Positions 18,353 through 26,058 of a stretch of 64,000 nt of DNA are shown piece after piece. The notes below the pieces were generated by a model that worked only from the letters and a program-made list of their open reading frames with translations, ran no database searches and was not told the DNA's origin. Position numbers and translations under genes: made by a program. Within the stretch, counting starts at the first letter, position 1; every line of letters starts with the position of its first letter. The stretch spans positions 1-64,000 of the forward strand of contig NZ_JAAVIY010000013.1 in NCBI RefSeq assembly GCF_014748335.1, written 5' to 3'. This DNA is from Flavobacterium selenitireducens. GTDB taxonomy: Bacteria > Bacteroidota > Bacteroidia > Flavobacteriales > Flavobacteriaceae.

Positions 18353-20614
18353 CTAGACGACCGGAAAATACAACGTAAAGACCGAACCTTTACCAAGTTC
18401 GCTTCGTGCCTCGATAGTGCCGTTATGGGTTTGCATGATTTTTTTGCAGAGCGCCAGCCCGACGCCCGATCCCTTGTATTCCGAAGGGGCGTGAAGTCTT
18501 GTGAAGATGTTGAAGATCGTCTCGGCAAATCGCGATTCAAACCCGATGCCGTTGTCAGACAGCGAAATTACGTGGTAATCGGCCTCTACTTTCGCCGAAG
18601 CCGCATTTTTTCGGATTCCAAGGTAATCCACAGAAATTTCCGGCTCGATCTCGTGTCTCCCGTATTTTATGGAGTTCGATATGAGGTTCGAAAACAGTTG
18701 CTTGAGCAGGAACGCATTTCCGTTGACCGTCGGCATTGCCGATACGGTTATCGCAGCCGATCGCTCCATCGTGGTTTCCCGAAGTTCGTCAGCCGTTTGC
18801 CGGATGAGTGCGTTGAGTTCCACGGCCTCGAACGTGCCCTTGCTGTGCTGGATGCGCGTATACTTGAGGATGTCGATAAGCAATGTTTGCATGCGGTTGG
18901 CCGAATTGTTCATGCGCACCAGAGAATCGTGGATTTCAGGCGAGATTTCGTGATTTTCCTTTGACAGCATGCGAGAGGCGATCAGCTGTATTTTGCGCAG
19001 CGGCTCCTGAAGGTCATGCGTGCTTATCCAGTTGATGTTCTCCAATTCCGAATTGGTCTCCTCGAGTATCTTGTTGAGTTCGAGGTTGCGGCGTCCTTCT
19101 TCGGTAAGCAGGATAAGGTTCATCTGGCGTTGAAGCGAGTGGGCGTAATTGGCCGCCGTATTCAATTCGGGCGTCGACCACGGCTTGCTCTGGAATTTTA
19201 CGAATTCCTTCCAAAGTTCGAACGATTTTCTTGGGAAAAGCCCTTTCTCATCCTTGACGATGGCTTTGGCAGGGTCGCCGGCCCAGTTGACTTCGGTAAC
19301 CGTTTCCGGACGATACCAGATGACGCAATTTTCCTTATCGGTCCCCAACGAATAATATGCGACGCCAGGCACTTGCTGGCAAAGTTCTTTTTGGTCGGGT
19401 AAATGTCCGAGCAGTTTATCAGTCTGAAGCTGACCTCCGTTGGTATAATCGTAAAGACGGTCGGAAAGCGTTGCGATAGCGGCTTCCGAAGGCACGATCC
19501 CACTCGTGAAAATCTTGCTGCCGAAACGTATCGAAACTCCTGAGGCATTGCACAAATCGAGCAATTCGTGGCAGGAGACGATCTTCTCGAACGATTCCGC
19601 TTTTGGCTGAAGATGCAACGCGTTGAGACGCTCGAGTGAACTGTTCGACTTTCGAGAGACCTCGTATTCTTCATACGACTGGCGCACGTCGATTTGGGAC
19701 GTGAGAAAATTTCCTTGCAATTGAGCCGCAAGCCGTATTTCCGGCGTCAGGTTTTTAGCCGAATAATGGTGGCACGCAATCAATCCCCAGAGCTTTTTTT
19801 GGTGGATAAGCGAAATGGTCAGTGTTGCCCCGACGCCCATGTTCTGTAAATACTGGATATGGATGGGCGACGTACTTCTCAGGATCGAATGGCTCAGGTC
19901 GAGGTTTTTGCCGTGGGCATCATCTACCGTAAAAATCGGGACAGGGGAATAATTGATGTCGGCGATAAGTCGCAACAAATTTTTGAGGTAAAGTTCCCTG
20001 GCCTGGACGGGAATGTCGGTATGCGGATAATGCAATCCCAGGAACGGCTCAAATGCCTCATTGTGGCTCTCAGCAAAAACTTCCCCATTGTAATCTTTGT
20101 CGAACCGGTACACCATGACGCGGTCGTATCCGGTAATTTCGCGGGTTCCGTCGGCAACCAACTGGCAAAGTTCCTTTAGCGTATGGGTTTCGTTCATATA
20201 CGAAAGGAACTGGGACGTCTGATCGTAAATGCTCCAAAGCGGTTGCTCGGTATGATCTATGGGTTCGGCCTCGACAATGTAAGAAGTGTCGCTGGCGTGG
20301 ATCGTGCAATTGAAGAGTTCCCCACATAAGTTGAGCCGAAGAGGGGAGGTGAGCAACGTATAATTGATATAGTCCTGCAACAATCGCTTTTGGTCGGCAC
20401 CAAATACCGAGTCGAAAGATTTTCCCAGCAATTCGCCGTGAGGTGTGTTGATAAAATCAACCGTATTGCGGCTGCAAAAGTCGATGTCAAGGCTGTCTTG
20501 CTTTAACCCGAGCAAAAACCCGTGTGGCTGTATGCTTCCCGGAATGTGAATAGGCTCGTGCTCACAATTGGTGAGGTTGACGATTTCCCTGTTCAGAATA
20601 TCCTTGATCTTCAT
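18353..20614 (-). CDS. bphP: Bacteriophytochrome histidine kinase
   Basis: 753 residues: PAS (about 15-120), GAF (about 140-310), PHY (about 320-500), HisKA and HATPase. Cys17 in LTNCEHEPIHIPGSIQPHG is the expected biliverdin attachment site. The chromophore pocket motif reads YPHTDIPVQARELY. The kinase has H-box STHDLQEPLRKI, N-box NLISNSIKYG, DNGIGFE and GSGVGLALCKKIM. It senses red/far-red light and should phosphorylate the receiver encoded first in the operon. It overlaps the heme oxygenase gene by 4 bases; no transmembrane segment, so cytoplasmic. Confidence 0.94.
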   Translation of the reverse strand: MKIKDILNREIVNLTNCEHEPIHIPGSIQPHGFLLGLKQDSLDIDFCSRNTVDFINTPHGELLGKSFDSVFGADQKRLLQDYINYTLLTSPLRLNLCGELFNCTIHASDTSYIVEAEPIDHTEQPLWSIYDQTSQFLSYMNETHTLKELCQLVADGTREITGYDRVMVYRFDKDYNGEVFAESHNEAFEPFLGLHYPHTDIPVQARELYLKNLLRLIADINYSPVPIFTVDDAHGKNLDLSHSILRSTSPIHIQYLQNMGVGATLTISLIHQKKLWGLIACHHYSAKNLTPEIRLAAQLQGNFLTSQIDVRQSYEEYEVSRKSNSSLERLNALHLQPKAESFEKIVSCHELLDLCNASGVSIRFGSKIFTSGIVPSEAAIATLSDRLYDYTNGGQLQTDKLLGHLPDQKELCQQVPGVAYYSLGTDKENCVIWYRPETVTEVNWAGDPAKAIVKDEKGLFPRKSFELWKEFVKFQSKPWSTPELNTAANYAHSLQRQMNLILLTEEGRRNLELNKILEETNSELENINWISTHDLQEPLRKIQLIASRMLSKENHEISPEIHDSLVRMNNSANRMQTLLIDILKYTRIQHSKGTFEAVELNALIRQTADELRETTMERSAAITVSAMPTVNGNAFLLKQLFSNLISNSIKYGRHEIEPEISVDYLGIRKNAASAKVEADYHVISLSDNGIGFESRFAETIFNIFTRLHAPSEYKGSGVGLALCKKIMQTHNGTIEARSELGKGSVFTLYFPVV

Positions 20615-21198
20615 CGCGCAGACAGGTGCTCGTGAATGGTAGTGAAGGCGTAATTGGCTCCGGCGATGACGTCGTCTTCACAAGAAGTTTCGGAAACGTA
20701 CTGCGTCATTTGCGAAAGGAACGATTTCCACATGCTTCCCGTCTTGTTCCCGTATCCGGCAAAATAGGAAGCACCCGAATTCTCGTCATGCCCTAAAACT
20801 GCCTGAATGTTTTTTAGGATAACACGGCCACCTAATGTCGAACCTTCGACCACATAAGCGATTCCGAGCGCGAATCCGACATTGCCCGTAGCTTCGAAAA
20901 CAGCTTTGGATCTGACCGGGATTTCGCATCCGATCTGCTTTAGGTCAGCTTCGATATCTTTTGCTTTTTGCCGTTGGTCAAGATCAGTGACAACCATGGC
21001 GATTTTAGGATGGATGTCGGTTTCCAACGAAGCCACCACATCATACATCAACCGCAAATATGCGGCATACTGTTCGTTCGTGACGGAAGTTTTTAGGATC
21101 GCCCCAGAGACGGGAACGCGTTCCAATGAAGTATGGGCCTGGGCAGTTTCAGATCTCAGTTTTTCGAGAAATGATACAGTAGCGATGTCTTGGGTCAT
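20611..21198 (-). CDS. bphO: Biliverdin-producing heme oxygenase
   Basis: 195 residues. The proximal heme ligand is His22 in QAHTSLERVP, and the distal helix glycines lie in AYVVEGSTLGGRVI. It cleaves heme to biliverdin, the chromophore of the phytochrome encoded directly downstream. Coding regions overlap by 4 bases (ATGA), so chromophore enzyme and apoprotein are made together. The neighbour relation is the main reason for preferring a BphO role over iron acquisition. Confidence 0.92.
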   Translation of the reverse strand: MTQDIATVSFLEKLRSETAQAHTSLERVPVSGAILKTSVTNEQYAAYLRLMYDVVASLETDIHPKIAMVVTDLDQRQKAKDIEADLKQIGCEIPVRSKAVFEATGNVGFALGIAYVVEGSTLGGRVILKNIQAVLGHDENSGASYFAGYGNKTGSMWKSFLSQMTQYVSETSCEDDVIAGANYAFTTIHEHLSAR

Positions 21199-21203
21199 AA
21201 AAA

Positions 21204-21644
21204 TCAGGCGGCGTAAACAAAATTTTCTGCTGTCGTCTTAAAGGTAGACCAGTCTATTTTCAATGCGTGTTCAATCGATTTTTTGAGGTTCGGGAAACTT
21301 CCGGATTTCTGTACGAAGAAATTGGCACCCAAACGCAGGCTGCGATCGATGATGACCTGGTCGTTAGAAGTCGTGAACATGATGACCGGCAACTTTCTGA
21401 AATTTCCGGTATTGCGCACCTTTTCGAGCACATCGAATCCCGTAAGGCCGGGCATGTTGACATCGAGGAAAATCAGGTGGGGCCGTGGTGGTGGATTGTG
21501 CAGCACATCCAACAACGCCTCGCCACTGTTAAGCGTGACAAGTTCGACCGATTGGTTGAGGCTTTCCGTGGCTTCCCTGAAAAATTCGAGATCCTCAAGG
21601 TCGTCATCGGTGTAAAAAATAGTAATATCGGAATCAACTTTCAT
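21204..21644 (-). CDS. Single-domain response regulator (Rcp1-like), phytochrome partner
   Basis: 146 residues from the ATG at 21644 (MKVDSDITIFYTDDDLEDLEFF). A receiver domain only: acidic pocket DDD, phosphoacceptor Asp in FLDVNMPGLTG, TTSND and FVQKSGS with the conserved Lys. The C-terminal tail (ALKIDWSTFK) resembles the Rcp1 class that serves phytochromes. It has no output domain, so the signal probably passes by protein contact. First gene of the operon, 5 bases before bphO, with an exact promoter box upstream. Confidence 0.9.
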   Translation of the reverse strand: MKVDSDITIFYTDDDLEDLEFFREATESLNQSVELVTLNSGEALLDVLHNPPPRPHLIFLDVNMPGLTGFDVLEKVRNTGNFRKLPVIMFTTSNDQVIIDRSLRLGANFFVQKSGSFPNLKKSIEHALKIDWSTFKTTAENFVYAA

Positions 21645-21668
21645 AAAAACGGTGTTGTTGCGTAAAAA

Positions 21669-21676
21669 CAAATATA
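21669..21676 (-). promoter_or_regulatory. Promoter -7 box of the bacteriophytochrome operon
   Basis: TATATTTG on the minus strand, exact TAnnTTTG match, 24 bases before the response regulator ATG. A weak TTC lies about 18 bases upstream where TTG is expected. Confidence 0.6.
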
Positions 21677-21878
21677 GCCAAATAAGGACATTTTGAATAT
21701 TACAGGATTTCCATTTATGAGGTATTTTTTATTTTGTTTAATCATTATTGTGAAATGACAAACAAAATAGCGCCTTTTCTAGACATTTATTGTTGTGCGC
21801 GTTCGCAATTTGCTGGAAATCAAGTTGCGCAATGGCGAACGTCAGCGTCCGACAAAATTGTGCACAATTCCAATAAAG

Positions 21879-21908
21879 CGAAAAGCCTCCAAGATAGAAG
21901 GCTTTTCG
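21879..21908 (-). terminator. Probable terminator of the pyrE-SRPBCC operon
   Basis: Ten-bp inverted repeat CGAAAAGCCT / AGGCTTTTCG just past the stop of the leftward SRPBCC gene; on the minus strand it ends CTTTTCGCTTTATT. The T-run is interrupted, so this is less certain than others here. The rest of the 21677-21878 gap has no gene. Confidence 0.55.
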
Positions 21909-21924
21909 TAGTCCGTGACTGTTT

Positions 21925-22317
21925 TTAAAGCTTGTTCATGTTGGCGGCCAGCGTCTCGATGAATTTGCTTATCGGACCTTTGACCATCATGGCCATCATG
22001 GCGTTGAATTCTCCTTCGAAAAACAATTGTACGCCGGACTCGCTTTCTGAGACCGTATCGATTTTGGCTTCGAGGCTAAACGGAAGTTTATCACTCGCGG
22101 CACCCAATTTTACATTGCTCGGCGCTGTCTTCTCTTTGAGTTTCAACTTGATCTCGGGCATTCCCTTCAACGCGAAAATAAAAGAATCTTCTCCCGTCAA
22201 TTCGAATTTCGCGATCGAGTCAGGCATCAATTTCTCGAAATTTCTGACATCCGTCAGCTGATCGAATACATATTGTGCTGGCTTCGCTACGGAAACCTTT
22301 TGGCTTTCTAAGTTCAT
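21925..22317 (-). CDS. SRPBCC family protein
   Basis: 130 residues. The START/Bet v1-like helix-grip fold is suggested by the opening VAKPAQYVFDQLTDVRNFEKLMPD, alternating beta-strands in the middle, and the closing amphipathic helix MMVKGPISKFIETLAANMNKL. These proteins bind hydrophobic ligands in a cavity; no catalytic function can be inferred. It sits 10 bases after pyrE, an arrangement I know from other Flavobacterium. Confidence 0.78.
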   Translation of the reverse strand: MNLESQKVSVAKPAQYVFDQLTDVRNFEKLMPDSIAKFELTGEDSFIFALKGMPEIKLKLKEKTAPSNVKLGAASDKLPFSLEAKIDTVSESESGVQLFFEGEFNAMMAMMVKGPISKFIETLAANMNKL

Positions 22318-22327
22318 AGGTGGTTTT

Positions 22328-22975
22328 TTATGCTTCGACGCCCCATTCGGCAGGATTGGAATTCCACTGCTTGAGTGTCTCGAGCTCGTTTTCGGTAATA
22401 TAGCGCTTGGCGACGGCGAGATTCAGCAGATTCTCATAATTGCTCAAGGTGTAAAGGTCGATTTTGGCGTTTTTAAAATTTTCTGTGGCCACCGGAAATC
22501 CGTAAGTAAAAATGCCCACCATTCCCTTTATGTTGGCTCCCGCTTCACGCAAGGCGTCGACGGCCATCAGGCTACTTTTACCGGTAGAGATGAGATCTTC
22601 TACGATCACGACGCTTTGTCCTTTTTGCAGAAAGCCCTCAACCTGGTTCTGGCGACCGTGTTTCTTGGCTTCCGGACGTACGTAAACGAACGGCAATCCG
22701 AGGTATTCCGCGACAAGCATCCCAATCCCGATGGCGCCCGTTGCGACACCGGCGATCACATCCGGTTTGCCGAATTGCTTTTCGATCTGTTTCGAAAATT
22801 CCTCTCGGATGTAATTGCGTATGGGAGGAAACGACAACACCATGCGGTTGTCGCAATAAATCGGAGATTTCCAGCCCGAAGCCCACGTAAAAGGATTTTT
22901 GGGATTCAATTTTATTGCATTTATTTGCAAAAGCAACTCTGCGGTTTTTTCGGCTGTATCTTTATTGAAAATCAT
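22328..22975 (-). CDS. pyrE: Orotate phosphoribosyltransferase
   Basis: 215 residues from the ATG at 22975 (MIFNKDTAEKTAELLLQINA). The PRPP-binding motif is VVIVEDLISTGKSS, and FTWASGWKSPIYCDNR is the typical OPRT N-terminal block. It joins orotate to PRPP to give OMP in pyrimidine synthesis. The start lies 4 bases after a perfect promoter box and 7 bases from the divergent NUDIX start, so the mRNA may have no leader. The frame extends 11 codons further up, into the promoter. Confidence 0.95.
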   Translation of the reverse strand: MIFNKDTAEKTAELLLQINAIKLNPKNPFTWASGWKSPIYCDNRMVLSFPPIRNYIREEFSKQIEKQFGKPDVIAGVATGAIGIGMLVAEYLGLPFVYVRPEAKKHGRQNQVEGFLQKGQSVVIVEDLISTGKSSLMAVDALREAGANIKGMVGIFTYGFPVATENFKNAKIDLYTLSNYENLLNLAVAKRYITENELETLKQWNSNPAEWGVEA

Positions 22976-22979
22976 ACTG

Positions 22980-23009
22980 CAAATGTATAAAGTTTTTGTA
23001 AACGACAAA
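22980..23009 (-). promoter_or_regulatory. pyrE promoter (TTTG-18-TACATTTG), inside the NUDIX gene
   Basis: On the minus strand TTTG, 18 bases, TACATTTG, then CAGT and the pyrE ATG. Both boxes match the Bacteroidota consensus. With four bases between box and ATG, transcription should begin at or next to the start codon. The whole promoter lies within the first nine codons of the divergent NUDIX gene. Confidence 0.75.
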
Positions 23010-23585
23010 CCACTTTTCCTGACTCAAGAGATACGGAAGGAGACCGATTTCCAACTTTTTCTCATGGAAGGGATCGACTTTTCGCAACTTATCGCCAAGA
23101 TGTTCTCGAACAAAGTCAAGAAAGCCTATCTCTACCATCCTGACGAGAAGGAAATGTTCCGCACGATCAAGTCGAATGTTCCTGTCCACAAGGCCGGAGG
23201 TGGACTCGTCTACAACAGGAAAGGGCAGGTGCTTTTCATTTTCAGGAACGGCAAATGGGACTTGCCCAAAGGCGGAACCGAAAAAGGCGAAAAGATCGAA
23301 TACACGGCATTGCGAGAAGTAGAAGAAGAAACCGGCGTCGAAAAACTTTCCATTGTGCGCAAGCTCCAAAAAACCTATCATGTGTTTCGCCGCAATGGGC
23401 GCTACAAACTCAAGGTGACGCATTGGTACGAAATGAAAACCGATTACGACGGGCCGTTGCGTCCCCAACTCGACGAAGGCATCGAAAAGGCGGCCTGGCT
23501 CAATCCGGAAGACATCGAACAAGCGTTGCTGAATTCGTACGAGAATATAAAGTTGTTGTTTGAGGAGCAGTTGACGGATAATTAG
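22983..23585 (+). CDS. NUDIX hydrolase
   Basis: 200 residues from the ATG at 22983 (MYKVFVNDKPLFLTQ). The frame is open 28 codons further up, but that would run into pyrE. The Nudix box is complete: GGTEKGEKIEYTALREVEEETGVE (G-x5-E-x7-REVxEExG). An N-terminal domain of about 65 residues precedes it (FQLFLMEGIDFSQLI). It hydrolyses a nucleoside diphosphate-linked substrate that cannot be named from sequence. The start is 7 bases from the pyrE start on the other strand. Confidence 0.88.
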   Translation: MYKVFVNDKPLFLTQEIRKETDFQLFLMEGIDFSQLIAKMFSNKVKKAYLYHPDEKEMFRTIKSNVPVHKAGGGLVYNRKGQVLFIFRNGKWDLPKGGTEKGEKIEYTALREVEEETGVEKLSIVRKLQKTYHVFRRNGRYKLKVTHWYEMKTDYDGPLRPQLDEGIEKAAWLNPEDIEQALLNSYENIKLLFEEQLTDN

Positions 23586-23642
23586 TTTGTTTAAAGTTTA
23601 AAGTTTAAGGTTTAAAGTTTAAGGTTTGAAGTTTAAAGTTTG
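23585..23642 (+). repeat. Heptanucleotide tandem repeat (AAGTTTA/AGGTTTA)
   Basis: About eight contiguous 7-base units of AAGTTTA and AGGTTTA/G just after the NUDIX stop. Shorter runs of the same heptamer occur at 29642-29668 and 34727-34760. Confidence 0.8.
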
Positions 23643-23695
23643 ACATGTCAGTTGATTTTGGAAAACGCCCTAACTTTAAGGCTTAAACCAATCAG

Positions 23696-24112
23696 ATGGC
23701 TTACGAACCCAAAACAAAACCAACAGAAATTCCTGTTTCTGAGTTTATTGCCGGCATCGACAACGAGACAAAGCGGGATGACGCACGCCGCCTTGTTGAG
23801 ATCTTCACGTCCAAAACAGGATTTGACGCCTATATGTGGGGCCCGACGATCATAGGATTCGGAAGCTACCACTACAAATACGACTCCGGTCACGAAGGAG
23901 ACGCGCCTCTCGCCGGATTTTCACCACGCAAGGACGCCCTTGTCCTTTATCTGTCGGATTACGAAGGGCGCGAAATCCAATTGGCCAAGCTCGGCAAACA
24001 CAAGCTCAGCAAAACCTGCATCTATCTCAAGAAACTGGAAGGCATCGATATTTCGGTTCTCGAAACCATGATCGAAGCGTCGGTTGAACATATGAAACGT
24101 CTATACCTTTGA
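23696..24112 (+). CDS. DUF1801 domain protein
   Basis: 138 residues. The DUF1801 (YdhG-like) core is seen in MWGPTIIGFGSYHYKYDSGHEGDAPLAGFSPRKDALVLYL (parts), followed by KLGKHKLSKTCIYLKKLEGID. The fold resembles frataxin-like/iron-chaperone proteins, but no function is established. TAACTTTA at 23671-23678, 17 bases before the ATG with a TTG 16 bases further up, may be its promoter. It overlaps the DNA alkylation repair-like gene if the latter uses TTG at 24109. Confidence 0.87.
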   Translation: MAYEPKTKPTEIPVSEFIAGIDNETKRDDARRLVEIFTSKTGFDAYMWGPTIIGFGSYHYKYDSGHEGDAPLAGFSPRKDALVLYLSDYEGREIQLAKLGKHKLSKTCIYLKKLEGIDISVLETMIEASVEHMKRLYL

Positions 24113-24114
24113 CC

Positions 24115-24759
24115 ATGGAACTTTCAGCCAAAGCAACGGAAATCTATAGGCAGGTCGCAGGCGAAGCCACAAAACTTGGCGACCTGAGAAAAATCGCAAA
24201 AGAAATCAAGAAAAACCATCAGCTCGGTCTCGAACTCTGGTCGACCGGAAATTATTTCGCACGTCAATTGGCGGTGTTGTTATTCGATCCCAAGCTGCTT
24301 TCGCCGGATGCGGTCGACAAATTGGTGTCGGACATGCGCGACCATCCGATGGACGAGCGCCTGCAGCTCATCGATTGGCTGATGGCCAACCAACTTTCCA
24401 AAAACAAGAATGCGATAGCGTTGATGCAGTCGTGGCAAAATGACCCGGAAGCGCTCAAACGACGGACGTTTTGGTATTACGAAGCGCGCTTGAGATGGGT
24501 CGGGCAAAAACCGCCGTCAAATACCGAAGACTTGTTATTGTCGATATCAGAAAAAATTGAAACCGAAGTTCCCGAAGTACAATGGGCGATGAATTTCACG
24601 GCGGCGCAAATCGGCATCTTCCAACCGGAATACCGCGATCGGTGCATAAAACTTGGCGAACGCGTCGGATTGTACAAAGACGAGGTCGTACCAAGAGGAT
24701 GCACGCCAAGTTATCTGCCGCAACACATCGCCGTCCAGGTAGCGAAGCTCAAAAAATAA
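24115..24759 (+). CDS. DNA alkylation repair-like (AlkD-type HEAT repeat) protein
   Basis: 214 residues from the ATG at 24115 (MELSAKATEIYRQ); a TTG at 24109 would add two residues. The pattern is all-helical HEAT-like repeats: LGLELWSTGNYFARQLAVLLFDPKLL, DKLVSDMRDHPMDERLQLIDWL (parts). This resembles AlkD-type alkylpurine glycosylases that bind DNA in a HEAT solenoid. I cannot confirm the catalytic Asp/Trp set, so enzyme activity is inferred only. Two bases separate it from the DUF1801 stop; the two are likely cotranscribed. Confidence 0.72.
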   Translation: MELSAKATEIYRQVAGEATKLGDLRKIAKEIKKNHQLGLELWSTGNYFARQLAVLLFDPKLLSPDAVDKLVSDMRDHPMDERLQLIDWLMANQLSKNKNAIALMQSWQNDPEALKRRTFWYYEARLRWVGQKPPSNTEDLLLSISEKIETEVPEVQWAMNFTAAQIGIFQPEYRDRCIKLGERVGLYKDEVVPRGCTPSYLPQHIAVQVAKLKK

Positions 24760-24785
24760 GCGCACGATTGAGCGGAAATCAATAA

Positions 24786-24902
24786 TTTGGGCGTGTCGGC
24801 GGCTGGCCAAAAGCCGATTGCATTTGGCCAGCCGCCGTCGGGCTTTGCGCTGCTATCTTTTCTCGTTCCTCGAAAAGGATATCCGCTGCAATCCCTCACG
24901 CG
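24786..24902 (+). repeat. Intergenic repeat family A, copy 1
   Basis: Starts TTTGGGCGTGTCGGCGG and ends CCGCTGCAATCCCTCACGCG. It contains a perfect 14-bp hairpin (24798-24811 with 24823-24836) and a second, shorter hairpin ATCTTTTC / GAAAAGGAT. The second copy is at 29671-29801. The ends are nearly identical, while the stems differ by paired changes. It lies between the AlkD-like and Crp/Fnr genes; the remainder of that gap shows nothing. Confidence 0.8.
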
Positions 24903-24971
24903 ACACGATACGGCGACTTTTGTTTATCAGATGAAACATCAGTCATAACAAGAAATCCAACACGTACTCCA

Positions 24972-25544
24972 TTGAACGAAAGCCAACTTTTCCTCAAGCG
25001 ACATTTTGAAGCCGTCATAGACTTTACAGATGCTGAAGCAGAATATGTAGTGTCGCATTTCAAGCCGGGTCATTTCGCGAAAAAAGAATTTGTGTTTCGC
25101 GAAAACGACGAGGTCACGCATAACTTTTTTATCGTTTCCGGCTTAACCAAACTTTTTGTCGCCGATCCTGAAGGCAACGAGCATATCGTGTCTTTCGCTA
25201 TGGAAGATTGGTGGGAAACGGATTCGCTCGCGTTTTTTACCCGAACCAAGGCGGTCACATCGATGCAATGCATCGAAAACACCACTTTATTTTCGCTGGG
25301 TTATGACCACTATCTTCAACTGTGCTCGGAAATGCCTAAAGTCGAACACTTTTTCCACCAAAAAGCCATCGCCTCACATTTGGCAGCCCAAAAGCGCATG
25401 CTTGCCTTGACCACACTCACGGCAAAAAAGCGGTACGAACAGCTGTTGGAAACGCGGCCGGCACTGTTTCAGAGGCTGCCCAAAACACTGTTGGCGTCTT
25501 ATTTGGGCGTAAGCCGGGAAACCCTGAGCCGCCTGGTAGGATGA
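24972..25544 (+). CDS. Crp/Fnr family transcriptional regulator
   Basis: 190 residues from a TTG start at 24972; no in-frame ATG precedes it. Residues 1-120 are a cyclic-nucleotide-type beta-barrel (FVFRENDEVTHNFFIVSGLTKLFV, in parts). The C-terminus holds a short winged-helix with recognition helix LLASYLGVSRETLSRLVG. The barrel lacks the Fnr cysteines. In Flavobacteria such proteins respond to unknown small ligands or stress. A Crp-like palindrome follows just after the stop, before ridA, and may be its own target. Confidence 0.86.
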   Translation: MNESQLFLKRHFEAVIDFTDAEAEYVVSHFKPGHFAKKEFVFRENDEVTHNFFIVSGLTKLFVADPEGNEHIVSFAMEDWWETDSLAFFTRTKAVTSMQCIENTTLFSLGYDHYLQLCSEMPKVEHFFHQKAIASHLAAQKRMLALTTLTAKKRYEQLLETRPALFQRLPKTLLASYLGVSRETLSRLVG

Positions 25545-25547
25545 AAT

Positions 25548-25563
25548 TGTGATTTTTATCACG
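25548..25563 (+). promoter_or_regulatory. Crp/Fnr-type palindrome TGTGA-N6-TCACG
   Basis: TGTGATTTTTATCACG, one base from the classical TGTGA-N6-TCACA site, four bases after the Crp/Fnr gene and 53 bases before ridA. Binding by the adjacent regulator is inferred. Confidence 0.5.
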
Positions 25564-25588
25564 CGCGTTTTCGATTCGGGCACCCGAA

Positions 25589-25616
25589 TTTTGTATCAAC
25601 TTAAAACGATACAAAA
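25589..25616 (+). promoter_or_regulatory. Inverted repeat overlapping the ridA start
   Basis: TTTTGTATC, ten bases, GATACAAAA: a perfect 9-bp inverted repeat whose last base is the A of the ridA ATG. It may be an operator or an mRNA hairpin covering the start. Confidence 0.5.
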
Positions 25617-26005
25617 TGCAAAAGAGAAACATCAATCCATGGACATGGCAAGACGAAAGAGGAGTAGTCCAAGCCATCGAAGTCACAAACGCCGCCGGAA
25701 CATTATACGTTTCGGGCCAAGCCGCAATTGCTCCTGACGGCACGTCAAGTTCCGCTGACATGAAAACCCAGATTCCCGAAGCACTCCAAAACCTCGAACG
25801 CGTCATATCTGATTCGGGTTACGAGCTCAAGAACATCGTCCGGCTTACGATTTACTCTACTTCCACAGAAGAGTTCATCGCGAACTTTGCCATTTTCAAG
25901 AGTTGGATTTCGGACAATGGCGTCCAATCGGCGGTATCGCACATTGAAGTCGTGAACTTGTGGGAAACGTTGAAGATTGAATTTGAAGCGACGGTCGTCA
26001 GATAA
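25616..26005 (+). CDS. RidA family protein (enamine/imine deaminase)
   Basis: 129 residues, YjgF/YER057c/UK114 size. Typical blocks are LYVSGQAAIAPDG, MKTQIPEALQNLERVI and LKNIVRLTIYST. The usual C-terminal ...R...P..P.VE.E segment is reduced to LWETLKIEFEATVV, and the conserved arginine of classical RidA is not evident. Deaminase activity is therefore uncertain; it may belong to the Rid2-7 groups. It follows the Crp/Fnr gene and its two palindromes. Confidence 0.83.
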   Translation: MQKRNINPWTWQDERGVVQAIEVTNAAGTLYVSGQAAIAPDGTSSSADMKTQIPEALQNLERVISDSGYELKNIVRLTIYSTSTEEFIANFAIFKSWISDNGVQSAVSHIEVVNLWETLKIEFEATVVR

Positions 26006-26058
26006 CGGGAAATGGAAAACGCCGGGTGAAGCAATCGAAAACGATGTGACACGCGTCT

